From contig NC_087385.1 in the NCBI RefSeq assembly GCF_963675165.1, positions 594,001 to 658,000 of the forward strand: 64,000 nt of DNA. The letters run 5' to 3'. The notes beneath the pieces were generated by a model. The model searched no databases. It saw only the letters and a list, made by a program, of their open reading frames with translations, and had not been told where the DNA came from. How positions within the stretch are numbered: position 1 is the first letter of the stretch; each line of letters opens with the position of its first letter. Position numbers and translations under genes: made by a program. This stretch comes from Halichondria panicea (taxonomy: Eukaryota; Porifera; Demospongiae; Suberitida; Halichondriidae). Positions 37,301-49,455 of this stretch are shown piece by piece.

Positions 37301-39665
37301 TCAAGGGAACCAACAGCAAGCCAACCCTGTGTACCCACAACAACCTGGTGCTCAGCTGTACCACAATGTCCAGTATCAGCAACCACCACCTGGTCGACAC
37401 TTTGGTAGCGATGCAAATACCATCTACATTCCTCCAAACAACGAAGCGTATGGATATCAACCTCATCATGATACTCCTGGTGGGCACCATCAAAACACTC
37501 CACCACAAGTACCTCAAGAGTACAATGCCTCGGTAGAAAGCTCCAACCACTACAACCTGACAGTGGGTTCAACTGTACAAGTGGCCTCTGTGAACCCAAA
37601 TGACCCACCACGCTATGGAGTGATCAGATGGACTGGCAGAGTAGCTGGAGTGGATGGTCGGGTGGCAGGGATTGAACTGGTGAGCCTCAATATTTGCTTA
37701 ACAATTCTTATTATCAGTTTGCTCACAGGAGGACTACATGGATGGGTGTACTGATGGAACTTTCAATGCCACAGGAGAGAAGCACTTTACCTGTACCTTT
37801 GGTAAAGGGTTGTACTTCCCACTGGCTAGCCTCCGTCCTGATGAAAGGTTTGGACTACAAGCCGGACATGCTGCCACATCAATGGGGAATCGTGAGTGTG
37901 CATTAAAAGTGTGGTACACTGCATATGCGTGTCCTTATTTATTTAAAGCATAATTAATGGTTAGCATTCTATAGCTATATACTGGTCCCAATATGGAGGA
38001 GCAAACACATCAGTTACTGTTTCTCTGTCTCTACAGCTGTTCAAGCTCCGATGGAAGAACAAGCAGACCAGACTATCCATGATACTTCTCAACAGATGAA
38101 GCAATACATTGGAAACAGCCGTGGTATCCAGGGTCACCAGAACTCCTGCTACCTGGACTCCACCATCTTTGGTCTGTTTGCCCTCAGTGACATTTTTGAC
38201 ACAATGTTCCTGGAACCAGACCAATCCATCACCAGCGACCAGAACAGGAAACGTGTTGCTGACTTACTGTGGAAGGGAATCGTCAATCCTCTCAGAAAGT
38301 AAGAAAATGATTTCTTGTATGTGGCATGTATATCTCTAACAATCTGTTTCAGGAATGGTGTGGTGAGGTTTGAGTCAGTGATGAAGATGAGAAATGCTTT
38401 GGAAGAACTCGGGAAGATGGAGGGAATCACTGAGAAGGAGAAAGGTATATTGACAGTTTATAGTGTACGTTGACTGTATAATGTTCCCTATTACAGATCC
38501 TGAGGAGTTTCTGAACATGCTCTTCAAACACGTGCTACACACTAAGGCATTTATCCTCATCAGGTATGTCTAATATTGTGTATACACTTATTTAATACTC
38601 ATATATAGGCGTCCGTTTGGTGTGGAGCAAGAGTTCTTTGTCCAACTGTTTGTGGAGAACGACCCAAACCTCAGGCTACCAAACGTAGGACAATTACTCA
38701 GAAAAATGTTCATAGAACAGCACATCTCATTCACTAAGGTATTGTACTAGACTAAATTTTTCAGCACTCCAAGTTAAACTTTTTCAGGTTCCCTCAAAGC
38801 TTCTGCTTCAAGTTCCTCGTTTTGGAAGAGAGTTCCAAACATACAAGAGGATTGTTCCAGAGCTAAAACTAAACATTAGAGAGTTGACTGACACATACAG
38901 AAAAGGTAACAGAGTGTCCTTGTGTAATTGTTTTTCATGTTTTCAATACAGCTCCAGCTCCTGCCTGCTATATATGTGGGGTGGAGTCAGCTATCCAGTG
39001 TGATAGTTGTTGTCCTCTCAGTCAGCAGCAGCTCACCCACTACTGTCAGCGCTGCTCTGACCTCTACCATAGCAACCCCTCTTACAAGGACAGAGCTAAT
39101 CATAGGCTAACTGTTACCCTGGATGCTACTCCAGCTGATGATCCTGGCCTGGCACAGTTGGACCTCCTCTCTGTGATCTGCATTGAGACTAGTCACTATG
39201 TCTGCTTCACTAGAGATCCAAGGAATGACATTGAGAAGAAGTGGATCTTCTTTGACAGTATGGCAGACAGGCAATGTGAGCCAGCCTTTACTAATAGATG
39301 TCTTCACTTGTTTACATACTTTAATACATGTTTTATGTGTACAGATGACACGTACAACATTCCACGTGTGACTGACTGCACTCGTGAGCTGAATGAGTGG
39401 GTGTACAGTGGTGTCAGAGGCAGGGACAAGCTGTTCAGTACACCACCAAGAGAGCTACCAGAGTTGGTCCGACGGTTCACTCAAGACATCTACATGTGTG
39501 TCTATGTTCAGCCTGATGTCGCTATGTATGGTGCTGATGGGGAGGACGAGGAGGATCTAGGTAGGTGTCTTATGTAAAGTGTAATGGTAATAATTCACAA
39601 ATACTTAAATTTACCATGACTGTGTTTTTACAGCACTGACTCAAAATAAAGTGACTCAAATATAA
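34374..39665 (+). CDS. CYLD-like deubiquitinase without kinase
   Basis: Exons 34374-34871, 34921-35286, 36417-37679, 37729-37891, 38037-38298, 38353-38444, 38497-38563, 38609-38738, 38788-38905, 38952-39275, 39345-39560 and 39634-39665 sum to 3,531 nt, one frame of 1,176 residues. There are three split CAP-Gly domains, a long Gln/His/Pro-rich linker in exon 3, and the CYLD protease with GIQGHQNSCYLDSTIFG, a B-box-like cluster (CYICGVES ... CDSCC), ETSHYVCF and FFDSM. The last coding exon gives only ALTQNKVTQI then TAA. No coiled-coil or kinase exon follows, and the flank is a foldback repeat. It is the closest kinase-free relative of the fusion genes, on the opposite strand. Either it never gained the kinase or it lost it; the first is simpler. 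Predicted role: removal of Lys63/Met1-type ubiquitin chains, as in the CYLD family. Confidence 0.85.
35320..35880. repeat. Repeat R1 (inverted copy) plus TTTG microsatellite in intron 2
   Basis: The large intron 35287-36416 holds an inverted relative of 10855-11400 (sharing ggcttctag, gtggatttgcaaaataatgc and the ccgaggcgtcagcaccca block), followed by about 12 units of TTTG at 35828-35875. The rest of the intron shows no feature I recognise. Confidence 0.6.
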
Positions 39666-39990
39666 ACTATGGTGCTGGACAATTTACACGGTACTGTTTT
39701 CTATGCAAATTCCATTGTTTCTTGATTTTTGTCTTTAGATACTTAGATACTTTAGCGTTTACACACCGTACCTTTTGTACGTTGTACGTCACCTTGCATA
39801 TTAGACATGCACAAACTGAGTGTATTTTCAATATTCTTTTGAGAGCGGCCTTGAATCGAGGCTATTCTAAGTTCTAAGTACAAACAGGACAGAGGAGGTT
39901 GGACACACATCATTCAGTCATGTCATGTGATAAACCTTTATAGAATTCCTTTAGGTCGAAGGTGAGAATGTAAAAGCTTATCAGTACGTG

Positions 39991-40313
39991 CAAGAGTTTA
40001 TGATAGAGAGAGAGTATCGAACGTAGGCATACTGTACATCAGATGTATGCGGAGAGTAACGTGACTTCCTGTATCTGTCACAAGCTTGGAATTTGCACAC
40101 TGACCAATCCAAGCGTGGGTGATGTAATCTATCAACCCATCCAAGTGTGGGTGATGTAATCTACTTTCATGATAGATGACATCACCCACACTTGGATTGG
40201 TCAGTGTGCAAATTCCAAGCTTGTGACAGATACAGGAAGTCACGTTACTCTCCGCATACATCTGATGTACAGTATGCCTACGTTCGATACTCTCTCTCTA
40301 TCATAAACTCTTG
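39991..40313. mobile_element. Near-perfect palindromic foldback transposon with 7-bp target duplication
   Basis: Each arm is about 120-150 bp, starting caagagtttatgatagagag on the left and ending with its reverse complement on the right. The centre contains a small extra repeat of the gtgggtgatgtaatct segment. The flanks are GTACGTG at 39984-39990 and 40314-40320, a clean target-site duplication. There is no coding capacity. The near-identity of the arms and intact duplication point to recent insertion. Confidence 0.85.
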
Positions 40314-40355
40314 GTACGTGCAAGTAAGAGCTAGAGAATGCTAAAGACAATCAGA

Positions 40356-40548
40356 TTAATGGTGCTCTGACATCATCTGCTCATATAGATCATAATCCTG
40401 ATAAACAAAACTTGGAAAAGTGTCATCAAATCTAAATACTAGTCTAGATCCATCTTGGAATCTTTTCAGCAGTGCAGTGTAGGGAAGTGAGAGGGCGGTG
40501 GGAATGCTCCTGGACCACTTCTGGCTACTTGCAGTGTCTCTGTACAGC
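40356..40548 (-). other. Unassigned exon-like open frame
   Basis: After a good acceptor (TTTTGTAG) at 40549, a minus-strand frame of 63 codons runs to a TAA at 40356-40358. It reads from LYRDTASSQKWSRS to FPSFVYQDYDLYEQMMSEHH. The composition is protein-like, with mixed charged and aromatic residues. It has no start codon and no visible upstream exon, so it may be the last exon of a disrupted gene. I do not recognise the family. Confidence 0.3.
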
Positions 40549-40779
40549 CTACAAAACAGTGGAGCATCGAGGTGCCTATAAATTAATGGTGCCTAACGGT
40601 AATTACTTATGAGCGCACATGTGATCTGCCCTTGTGGGCTAATACTCTCCAAAACTGGAGGCGAGAAAGAAGAAGAAGAAGATAAAACCTGACGGTGGAT
40701 GACGCGCGTCCAACCCCCTCTGAGATAATACTTTGAGGTGTGGTTATCTAGGCCTTCCAATAGAAAAAAATCGGGGCAT

Positions 40780-43612
40780 ATGCAAGACCTAATGGGGACA
40801 ATAATGGATAAGTCCACTCCAGATCCAGTTGAAGAAGCAGAGACGGCCTTCCAGGCAGTAGATCTAGGCTCCACAGTGCAAGTGGGGGAGCCTCCTCGCT
40901 ATGGAGTAGTCAAGTGGTTGGGAATGTTCCCAGGAGGTAGTGAGCTGATGGCTGGTATAGAGCTGGTGAGGAGTATACTGAATAGAGCTAGCTCGTGTGT
41001 GTGTGTGTGTGTGTGTATATGCTGTGCCAGGCTATAGACCTATTCTAGCTAATAGCTGTGCCACAAGAATAAGTACAACCATAGATACTAGCTCCAGGGC
41101 TTGGCATGTCTGTTGCAACGTTTCACCCATTATTTATTAGATTCGTATTTATAATGTTTGGGCTATGCGATATAATTGCGTCACTGTGACTACCTACCTA
41201 CCCGTGCTCTCCTCACAGGATGAGTACTGGCCTAAGGATTGTGGGGACGGATCATTTGAGGGACATAGCTACTTCAGTTGTGGGCATGGCCATGGATACT
41301 TCCACCCTCTCAAGAACGTCCAACCAGATCAGAGATTCCTAACCATCGACCCTGTACCTGCCATCACCCGGGGGAACAGCATACCAGCCGAGAATCGTAA
41401 GCTCCATTCTCTAATAATGATTCCGAATAGAATAATTATTGTTTCAGTGTAAAGTCGATCAGTATACACATTAGAGCTTTCGAAGTCGGGTGAATGACAC
41501 CTTATAACGTAATTGTACACACATACATGTACATAGTGATACGTAGGCATTATTGCAATGCATGACTGCTTCCCCTCCCCTTCAGCGCTACAGGCCCCCC
41601 TGGAGGAACTGGAGGAACAACACACAATACCCCCCACACAGGTCTATGTTGGGGAGAAGAGAGGGATCCAGGGTCACTACAACTCCTGCTACCTGGACTC
41701 CACTCTCTTTGGTCTGTTTGCCCTCAGTGATGTCTTTGACTCCATGTTCCTGGCACCAGACAAAGATGCTCCAGCCAGCAGACAAGAGTTCAAGGACCTC
41801 CTCGCCAAAAAAATAATCAATCCTCTCAGAAAGTGAGTTGTATGTGTATGTGACCTCACAATCTCCCAACAACCATTTCCTTCATGCTATAGTAGTATTA
41901 GTAGGCATATTCATGTAGAGTATATTGGCATTGTCTGAAATGATGTGTGTTTTGTCAGGAATGGAGTGGTGAGGTTTGAGTCTGTGATGGAGCTGAGGAG
42001 AATGATTGAGGACCTGGGTAAAATGGAGGGTGTGCAGGAGAAGGAGAAAGGTGAGTCCCCATACCAAATTTCCCACTCTGATTCCATCCCCCTACTAGAT
42101 CCGGAGGAGCTCCTGAACTTGCTGTTCAAGAACATTCTGCACATTCCACCCTTCATACAAATCAGGTACCGTACGTCACTGTCACTGTGTATAGTTACAC
42201 CAATGTTGTTTGTAGTACATATGTATGTATATAAATTATATACCATCTTCTTGCTTGTCCACTTATCTCGTACTAAACTTACATGTACCACCTCTTTTTT
42301 CTGCAGACGTTCGTTTGGTGTTGAGGATGAATTTTTTATCCAGCTGTTCATATCATTTGACCAGACCTTGAGGCTGCCTACCATTAAGGAACTAACAAGG
42401 AAAATGTTCGATGAAGGAAAACTATCTCTGACAAAGGTGAATTGTTGTCATGGAAATTTGCTGATTTTAAGGCAAAATTCGAAACTGAAACATGCATTCT
42501 GTAGCTCTTAGACTAATGAAACTCGTAATTGTGTGTTTAGATAATATATTTTTAACTTGGCAAATCAACCAATTTGTCGAAGGCCTACATATAATAATTG
42601 TACATGCATGTATGTTCTTGCTTGATCTTGTTCTTCTTTCCTGCCCTTAGGCTCCCTCCCAGCTGCTGGTACAAGTGCCACGATATGGTCGAGGGTTCAA
42701 GACGTGTCAGAGGATTGTACCAGACCTCAAGTTTGACATTTCTGAATTCACAGAGGCTTACATTTCTGGTAAGTAAAATATTGCCTGTATTTATTGTTCC
42801 CCAAACACTGATGGTATTTTCTGTACAGCTGATGTCCCTGGCTGTATGATATGTGGGGAGAGGTCGTCATGGAAATGCTCTCAGTGTAAACATGACTTTA
42901 TGACTAGCGAATCAGATGTCTATTTCTGTGAGGTGTGCTCGAGAAAGGCTCATACTAGGAAGGAGAGAAGAGACCATACAGTAAACCGAGCAGTGACTGT
43001 TCCAATGGCTGAACTGGACCTCCTCTCTGTGATCTGCATTGAGACCAGTCACTACGTCTGCTTCACTAGAGACCTCGACACAAACACATGGCTCTTCTTT
43101 GACAGTATGGCCAACAGACTCTGTAAGTTTATAGTAACCTTTGTATTAGGAAAATTATGTCCCAATCAATAGTTTTGAGCTAAGCGTACCAAATTCCCTT
43201 AACATCTTCGTACAGCCATAACTTGAGTTAGAACTTACAATAATCAATACGTTTTCTGAATTTCCCATGGGCTATAATTGTTATTGTACAATTATACGTT
43301 CCATCTATGCAAGCCTCTGTACAGTGCTAGCTTAATACCGTGTCATTACAATAGCTCTTAATTATCACCGTTTTGCATATAGATGACAAGTACAACATTC
43401 CCCGGGTGACGGACTGCACAGCTGCCCTGAATGAGTGGGTGTACAGTGGAGACCTGACACAGCTACTGAGTGCACAGCCAAGAGAGCTACCAGAGTTGGT
43501 CCGACGGTTCACTCAAGATGTCTACATGTGTGTCTATGTTCAGTCCAAGCCCAAGTCTACGGACAATTCTAGTTACAATGAAGAGTTTGTAGATGTAGCT
43601 TGGGAATTTTAA
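40780..43612 (+). CDS. CYLD: Short canonical CYLD deubiquitinase, one CAP-Gly plus protease
   Basis: Exons 40780-40965, 41219-41396, 41586-41832, 41959-42050, 42099-42165, 42307-42436, 42651-42768, 42829-43122 and 43383-43612 total 1,542 nt, 513 residues in one frame. The single CAP-Gly is split (RYGVVKWLGMFPGG, then CGDGSFEGHSYFSCGHGHG). The protease has GIQGHYNSCYLDSTLFG, a B-box-like zinc cluster beginning CMICGERSSWKCSQC, ETSHYVCF and FFDSM, ending VYMCVYVQ and a short tail. The start is the first ATG (MQDLMGTIMD). The N-terminal CAP-Gly domains of human CYLD are absent, making it about half the usual length. Its sequence is more divergent from the array and closer to generic CYLD, so it may be the ancestral-type gene. 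Intron positions match the larger genes exactly. Confidence 0.85.
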
Positions 43613-43879
43613 TGTTGTACTTTGTGTGGTTTGATTTATACTGAAAGTCATTGTTGTGGTCTGCTATGTTTGAATATGAAAATGATTGTATTATCTCAAA
43701 TTGTCTGGCAAATAATAGTATTCATGCCTTTTACATGCTTCAGAATGTCACCATGCATACAATATAATTATTGTTTCAATAAGAATTATTCTAGAGCCAG
43801 ACACAATTATTATGTATATACGCAGCATTAAAGGGTTCAAAAAGAGGATGGAAGTGCATGGTACGTTGGGGTGATATAA
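43613..43879. other. Convergent intergenic region
   Basis: 3' flanks of the CYLD gene (plus) and the Roco gene (minus). AT-rich. No feature beyond probable polyadenylation sequence. Confidence 0.35.
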
Positions 43880-46800
43880 TTATAACAGATAATTATCTAA
43901 TAGTTTCTTTAGTTGTTCCACTAAGGAGTGGTGGCCAGTGCCGTCCATGGTCTCTTCTAGAGCATTCATGAACGCCTGCAAACCAAGGTCCCCCTTCTTC
44001 TTGACTATATGCACCAGAGTCTCTACTTTAACGCTCTGGGGGAAGTTCTTGAGGCTAACATCGAGCAGTGTCTCCATTTCCTCTTGACTGAGGATGCCTC
44101 GTCGTATCAGACCCAGACGAACTCTGTCCACGTCCAGGAATTTTACGAGCTCCACGATCATCTGATCCAGGGGGTGTACTGTGGACAAGTGTCGTTCAAT
44201 ACTACCTATAGATGGATTGTGTGCATGGGTATATAAGGAGTACATGAATTGATAATTATGATACAACATAGCATTGCAATGGTGAACAGTATACGTGCAG
44301 AATGAGAGACGTACTAATTACAATCATGTGCCATATAGTTCCATATAATTGTATCGTATGATGATTTGTGTATGTACTGTGTAGTCACAATAAGTCTTAT
44401 TACTACAACTGCAGTATATACATGACATAGCTATAATATAGGCAGTCATACTCACATCATGCACACAGCACAAGCACACGGAATTAATTACATGCACACA
44501 CTTAACTATTAGTGGGCCATGTATAAATACCTGGGAGTGAGTATATCACAGTATCTGATCGAACGGAATTCAAAGAAACAGACTTCCGGTGGGAGACTGG
44601 AATCTGCAGCTGAATCTGATAGTTGGTTGATTGTTTTAGGCCTTCAAATCGGACGTCTAAGATCGAGTTCTTGATAGCCTCTGTCCCACAGACGTGAATG
44701 GAGAAGCGAGGAGGGTACATCTTGTAGCTGTTCATCAGCTCCAGCTGCCCAATGTCTCGATGCCAGAACTCAATATAGGAAGCTGGAATCTGCACAGAGA
44801 TACAGATTCGGAGTTAACGTGTTAAAAAATTTCAGCGATTCTTACTCCACTTGACTAAATATGAGCAGTGTACCTATATTGATTGTATATAATTATAGCC
44901 TTTTTGATACTAGTACTACTACATGCACACATGCACATATACTCACTACATTCTCTGCTCCCTCCTTGGTGGCTGTCCACCCATGCTGCAGCTGGTTGTG
45001 GAAATGGATGGAGACTTGTGGCTCGGGTAAAGCGTGGTTCAATGTGATCCGTGTTCTGTGAATATCGTAGTCCTCACTACTGAAGTGCCTCTGAACAGTC
45101 TGCCAGGAAGTTAAAGTGCAGTATGAGTCTGTATCCATACATCCCTCTCTTACTTAATTATACGTGCCAAATGACATAAATTATTTTTACCCCTAACATA
45201 ATAAACTAGACTATTGACATACCTCCATACAAGCTTCCAGGAAATAGGTGACATAGAAGACGATTTTGAAGGACAGCTCGAGTGCCCTCGGTACCACCTT
45301 CATGAGACAGTAGTTGATCTTAGTGATGGCCAACTCAGGATACTTCCAGGCTATACAAAGAAAGCAAGTGTGCGTTGTCAGTAGGACACCATAGCTATTA
45401 CGAGCCTTGAACTTCTTCTTCTCCATGCATTCTTTGAATTCGTACTCATCGTCTACATCTCTGTGGTTAGGTTTCATGAAGGTCAACTTGTCATGATCGG
45501 TCTTGTCCAGAGTCAAGAAATGTGGTATGCTTACCTCCACCGGCTTGTGGAACACAAAGTGAGGATTATCCGTACATAACCAAATAAACGGAGACACTGG
45601 TTTAGCATCAGCGGGGAACTCAAACGGACCGTTCAGTGCAACTCCGAATTCTATCGTGATTGGAGGGGATGCTTCGGGAACTGCACCGCATGGGAACTTG
45701 ATAGTGACTCCGCTCTGTGCCGAGTGGAACATACCACCCTCGTGGCCACAAGTGAACACTTGTAGCTGATCAACAAAGTAGATGTTTGAGTAGCCATCGG
45801 TGGATCTTGTCGTGTACGGGCTGAGTCTCCTCGTCTGCTGAGGCTCTGACTGTGGTGTGGGGGTGTGGTCTGATTGAGAGCTCCTCTGGTTCCCTGCTGA
45901 ACCGAGGGTAATTGAATCTCGGGAGATGGTAGCATTCTGCAAAGAAAGAATGTCAAGTCTAATGCGATCTACATACACGCATGTAGCACAAATTAATTAT
46001 ATTTCTTATATGTAGAATTATGCACAATTTGATTATGGAATTAATGTATACAAGTAAATCTCTGGTAACTCGATAGCCTAAGGCAAGACAACTTGAAAGC
46101 GAACCTGATTTGCGGTCAGAAACTCGACAGTGCTAAAGATGCTGATGGAGTCCAGGCATTCCACAAGTTGCCCATATGTCCTACACTTGACAGATAGTGA
46201 GCTGTGTCTACTGTGATGCTGGGACGACACATTTCCATCTCCACTGCTACTGTGTCTACTGTGATGCTGGGACGACACATTTCCATCTCCACTGCTACTG
46301 TGTCTACTGTGATGCTGTGAGGACACACTTCCATCTCCACCGCTACTGTGCCTACTGTGATGCTGCTGGGACCCTGGTACACCTACATCACCACACACTG
46401 ATGAAGTGGGTGTCATCGTGATTGGAGGAAACCCAAAGTACCCGTCGAGCGAGTTATATCTCTGGTATCCAAGGCGATATCGAAGCTCGTACAAGAATGA
46501 TTCAGAAATCTCGCTGTCAGAATGATCTGGATACAAAAGGAACTGTAGATTTGCGGTGTCAAGTTGTGCCACAAGGTAGCAAGGCTCGAAAAACGGGTGG
46601 GGGTGCTCTTCATTGCTCAAGCGTGTATTTTGACTTAAGTGGGTAGTTTGACTCGAGTCGGTTACGTGGCTTTCAGCGAGTGAGGAAATTACACTAGTGG
46701 ACCGCAACAAACTTAGAGTGCTGCTTGAGATTTGGATCTTCAATTCCTTGAGATTGATCCTGTTTCTTGGGGAGGAAGTACGGACTGGAAACTTTGGGCC

Positions 46801-48915
46801 GTCTTTTGGGGGGGTGATGAACTCTTCAGTTTCCGCTTCAGGCTGGAAGATCTCCTTCAGATGACGAATCTTTTTAAGGAGTGTGTTTCGAAGATTCAAA
46901 CAGATGATTTCAAACTCTGCACGGTACCTCATATTGAGGGTGATGGCACTGCTGAACAGAACCACTGTAACCTCGACTTCGTCTTTCTGTCTGAAACTGA
47001 TTCCTCCCTGCCAGAGTGAGTGGTAGTCGAAGTCAAGATCTTCCCTGCCAGCACAGATATCGAACAGAGCTATCAACAAACTGTTGGTGTAGCTGGGTAG
47101 GAAATGACAATACAAACGATTGTCAGCGGGTTGGTAACTCCAAGCGAAACAGAACGCACTCTCGTCCCAGTCTTCAGTGTTGGGGTCCGCCTCAGGCAGT
47201 AGGGTGGGGATGAAATAGTGTGGGCAGTCCGGAGGCAATGTGTCCATGTCTCCCTGGACTGAGAGGCTGTGAATCTTGAATGCATCAAGAACCGGAACAA
47301 TCACATCGGCTCGAATACCCAATTTATCACTGAGATAGTCTCTCAGTTTGTCTCTCTCAATTAGGGCCACTTTTGCATTAGATGGTTCATCCAACGGCGA
47401 CTTCAAGTCAAGTAGGGCTGCATCTACAGAGCTGGCCAGAGTTCGTAGGTCATATACGATCGTGCTATCTTCTTCAGAACTGTAGACATCCTTCCTCAAG
47501 AGTAGAATCCTTTTTCGATCTTCGAGTGCCTTACACAGTGCTAGCAGCTCAGAGATATTTTCGGTTGCAATCAAGCTGTGAAGAGAGATGTCTGGTTGTG
47601 CACTTTTCTCTTTGATCTCACTAAACAGCTCCTCGAGGCTAATCACCGGATGTTGTTTTTTGCTGCTTTTTTCCGCCAAAATGCTGCTCAGGACATAGCA
47701 ACCGTAGTCAAGTGCCATGGTATTTGGTATCCTATGACGGCGACAATGGTGCTTGAGAGATGATCTGACTCTTGCCATGGGAATGGACTGAGCTTTGCGG
47801 CAGTCTAGACAAGCTCTCTCTAAGATGTTCAAATGAGAAATCAAATTCGGATTTCTTTCCGCCACGTTCCGGTATGTAATATCGAGTCGTACTTCATTGG
47901 CACGACGAAATGCTTTGACATAATCCCAGAAGCTACCAACAATTATCACATTTGGGAAGACTCGAGACGATATTTTTGTTGCCTGTGTGCCTTGCTGGTA
48001 CACTACATTGAGCCAGAACTCGAGTTTTCGATCCATTTCCCTTTTTTCAGGTCGGCAATCGATAACCACAATAAACAGAGCTCTCTCAAGGTCTTCGGGT
48101 GAGTGTACTAGCTGCATGTTCAAGTGCTTTGTACCGCTGGCTAGATCGTGAAAAATCACGCGTCCGTAGCGTTTCGCAGTGAAGTCAGTCGGAATGAGTC
48201 CTATCTTGTGCGCATCAATGTCCGAGGTATTGTATGTGAGGCCCCAAAATTTTTCATAGTGACTCTCGGCTTGGATGGACTTGATGAGGGAGCTTTTACC
48301 GCATTGATTGTCCCCAAACACGAATATATCAATCGGAGGTTCCAACTGCCTTTCTCCAGTGGAGAAAGCTGGTAGAATAGTGTTGAAATCGGGAAATTTT
48401 AATTCCGGAGAGCCTAGATTTCGACCGAGAAGAATTCTAACAGCGTCAACGTTTCCTTCCCAGACTGCAAAGCTGAGTGGAGTGTGCCCCTTCCCGTTGG
48501 TAGCGTACACAGTGTCTGGATAGGTCTCGGACAGTGTTTGAATTAACTGGAGGTTGCCAACTCTACAGGCGTAATGAAGAGGGTAGTTGCCTTGGCGATT
48601 CCTACGAGGGGTGGCTCCAAGCTCCTTTAGTTTCTCGAAAATCAGATAAGCAGCCGGGATTTTCCCATTCATCAGTGCTATGTTGAGTGGGGTGTCATTA
48701 TCGGAGTAGCTCTCGAGAGTGGCTTGCCGGGCTCCACCTTGATCTAAGATGATACTGATGATCTCTTCAGAGCCTCCTTCAGCCGCTAAATGAATTAGTT
48801 TTTTTCCATTTCGATCTTCTTTTTCTAGCGTGTGTTTCAGATTGTCCTGCTCAGAAAACAGCCGCTTGAATTCGTCAGCATTTCCACTTCGACAGGTATT
48901 GAACAGTTTGTTCAT
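43880..48915 (-). CDS. Ankyrin - Roc/COR GTPase - ZU5/UPA-like - CARD protein
   Basis: Exons 46105-48915, 45223-45936, 44947-45099, 44531-44789 and 43880-44205 total 4,263 nt, 1,420 residues. Residues 1-165 are ankyrin repeats (GNYPLHYACRVGNLQLIQTL, GHTPLSFAVWEGNVDAVRIL). A Roc GTPase follows with P-loop GDNQCGKSS at 201-209, FHDLASG as the G3 region and NVIIVGSFWDY near G4. A COR-like region runs to about 640, then a Ser/His-rich repeat linker. Exon 2 is a ZU5 domain (GGMFHSAQSGVTIKFPCGAV), exons 2-4 are UPA-like, and the last exon is a CARD (LIRRGILSQEEMETLL ... KKKGDLGLQAFMNALEET). The order recalls PIDD-type adaptors but with Roco and ankyrin in place of leucine-rich repeats. Predicted cytosolic signalling scaffold recruiting other CARD proteins. 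I see no lesion. The first donor (CAG/GTTCGC) is the weakest splice call. Confidence 0.8.
46197..46370 (-). repeat. Coding 48-bp minisatellite in the Roco gene
   Basis: About three and a half tandem units encode the 16-residue motif SSQHHSRHSSSGDGNV with small changes. It lies in the linker between COR and ZU5. The units keep frame and the copies are nearly identical, suggesting recent expansion. A disordered Ser/His-rich spacer is likely. Confidence 0.85.
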
Positions 48916-49455
48916 TTCTGTGGCAACTGTGCTAGCAGTAGACTCCAGTCTGATTAGACTTGGTGTGTATCTAGTAAGAGTGTGTGCAATGGTGCATTAA
49001 GGTTCTAAAATGTGAGGTTCAACATAACAACAGTATTGATGTCAGTCTTAACACTTAATGTCTGCATGCCCTCCCCCACACAGGCGCATGACTGTCTCAT
49101 GGTAGCACGCTATACACATGTAATATGATTTGGATTGCAGACGCTACCATGCATGTTGCTTACTATACCACGTATATACGATAATTATCAACCCATGATA
49201 TCCAAGTATTAGTTATGTACAGTGTAGAGGGGTTTATGACCGTAAACCTCCCAACTACGAGGGCGTAGCCCGAGTGAGAGGTGTGGTTTACTGTCATAAA
49301 CCCCGAGGCACTGTGCATTAATCCCATCTGATTGGCTGGCTGGTTGCTATGCATCCAGCCTATATTATATTAGCTTGCATGACTACCACCTAGCAACACT
49401 ATTCAAACAAGAAGACAACTAGGAAAAGAGAGCTCGTCCACACCAGGGCTCCTGT

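Noticed and set aside
40738-40779. Upstream start for the short CYLD gene
   Set aside because: The frame is open but begins with GTG. The first ATG is at 40780.
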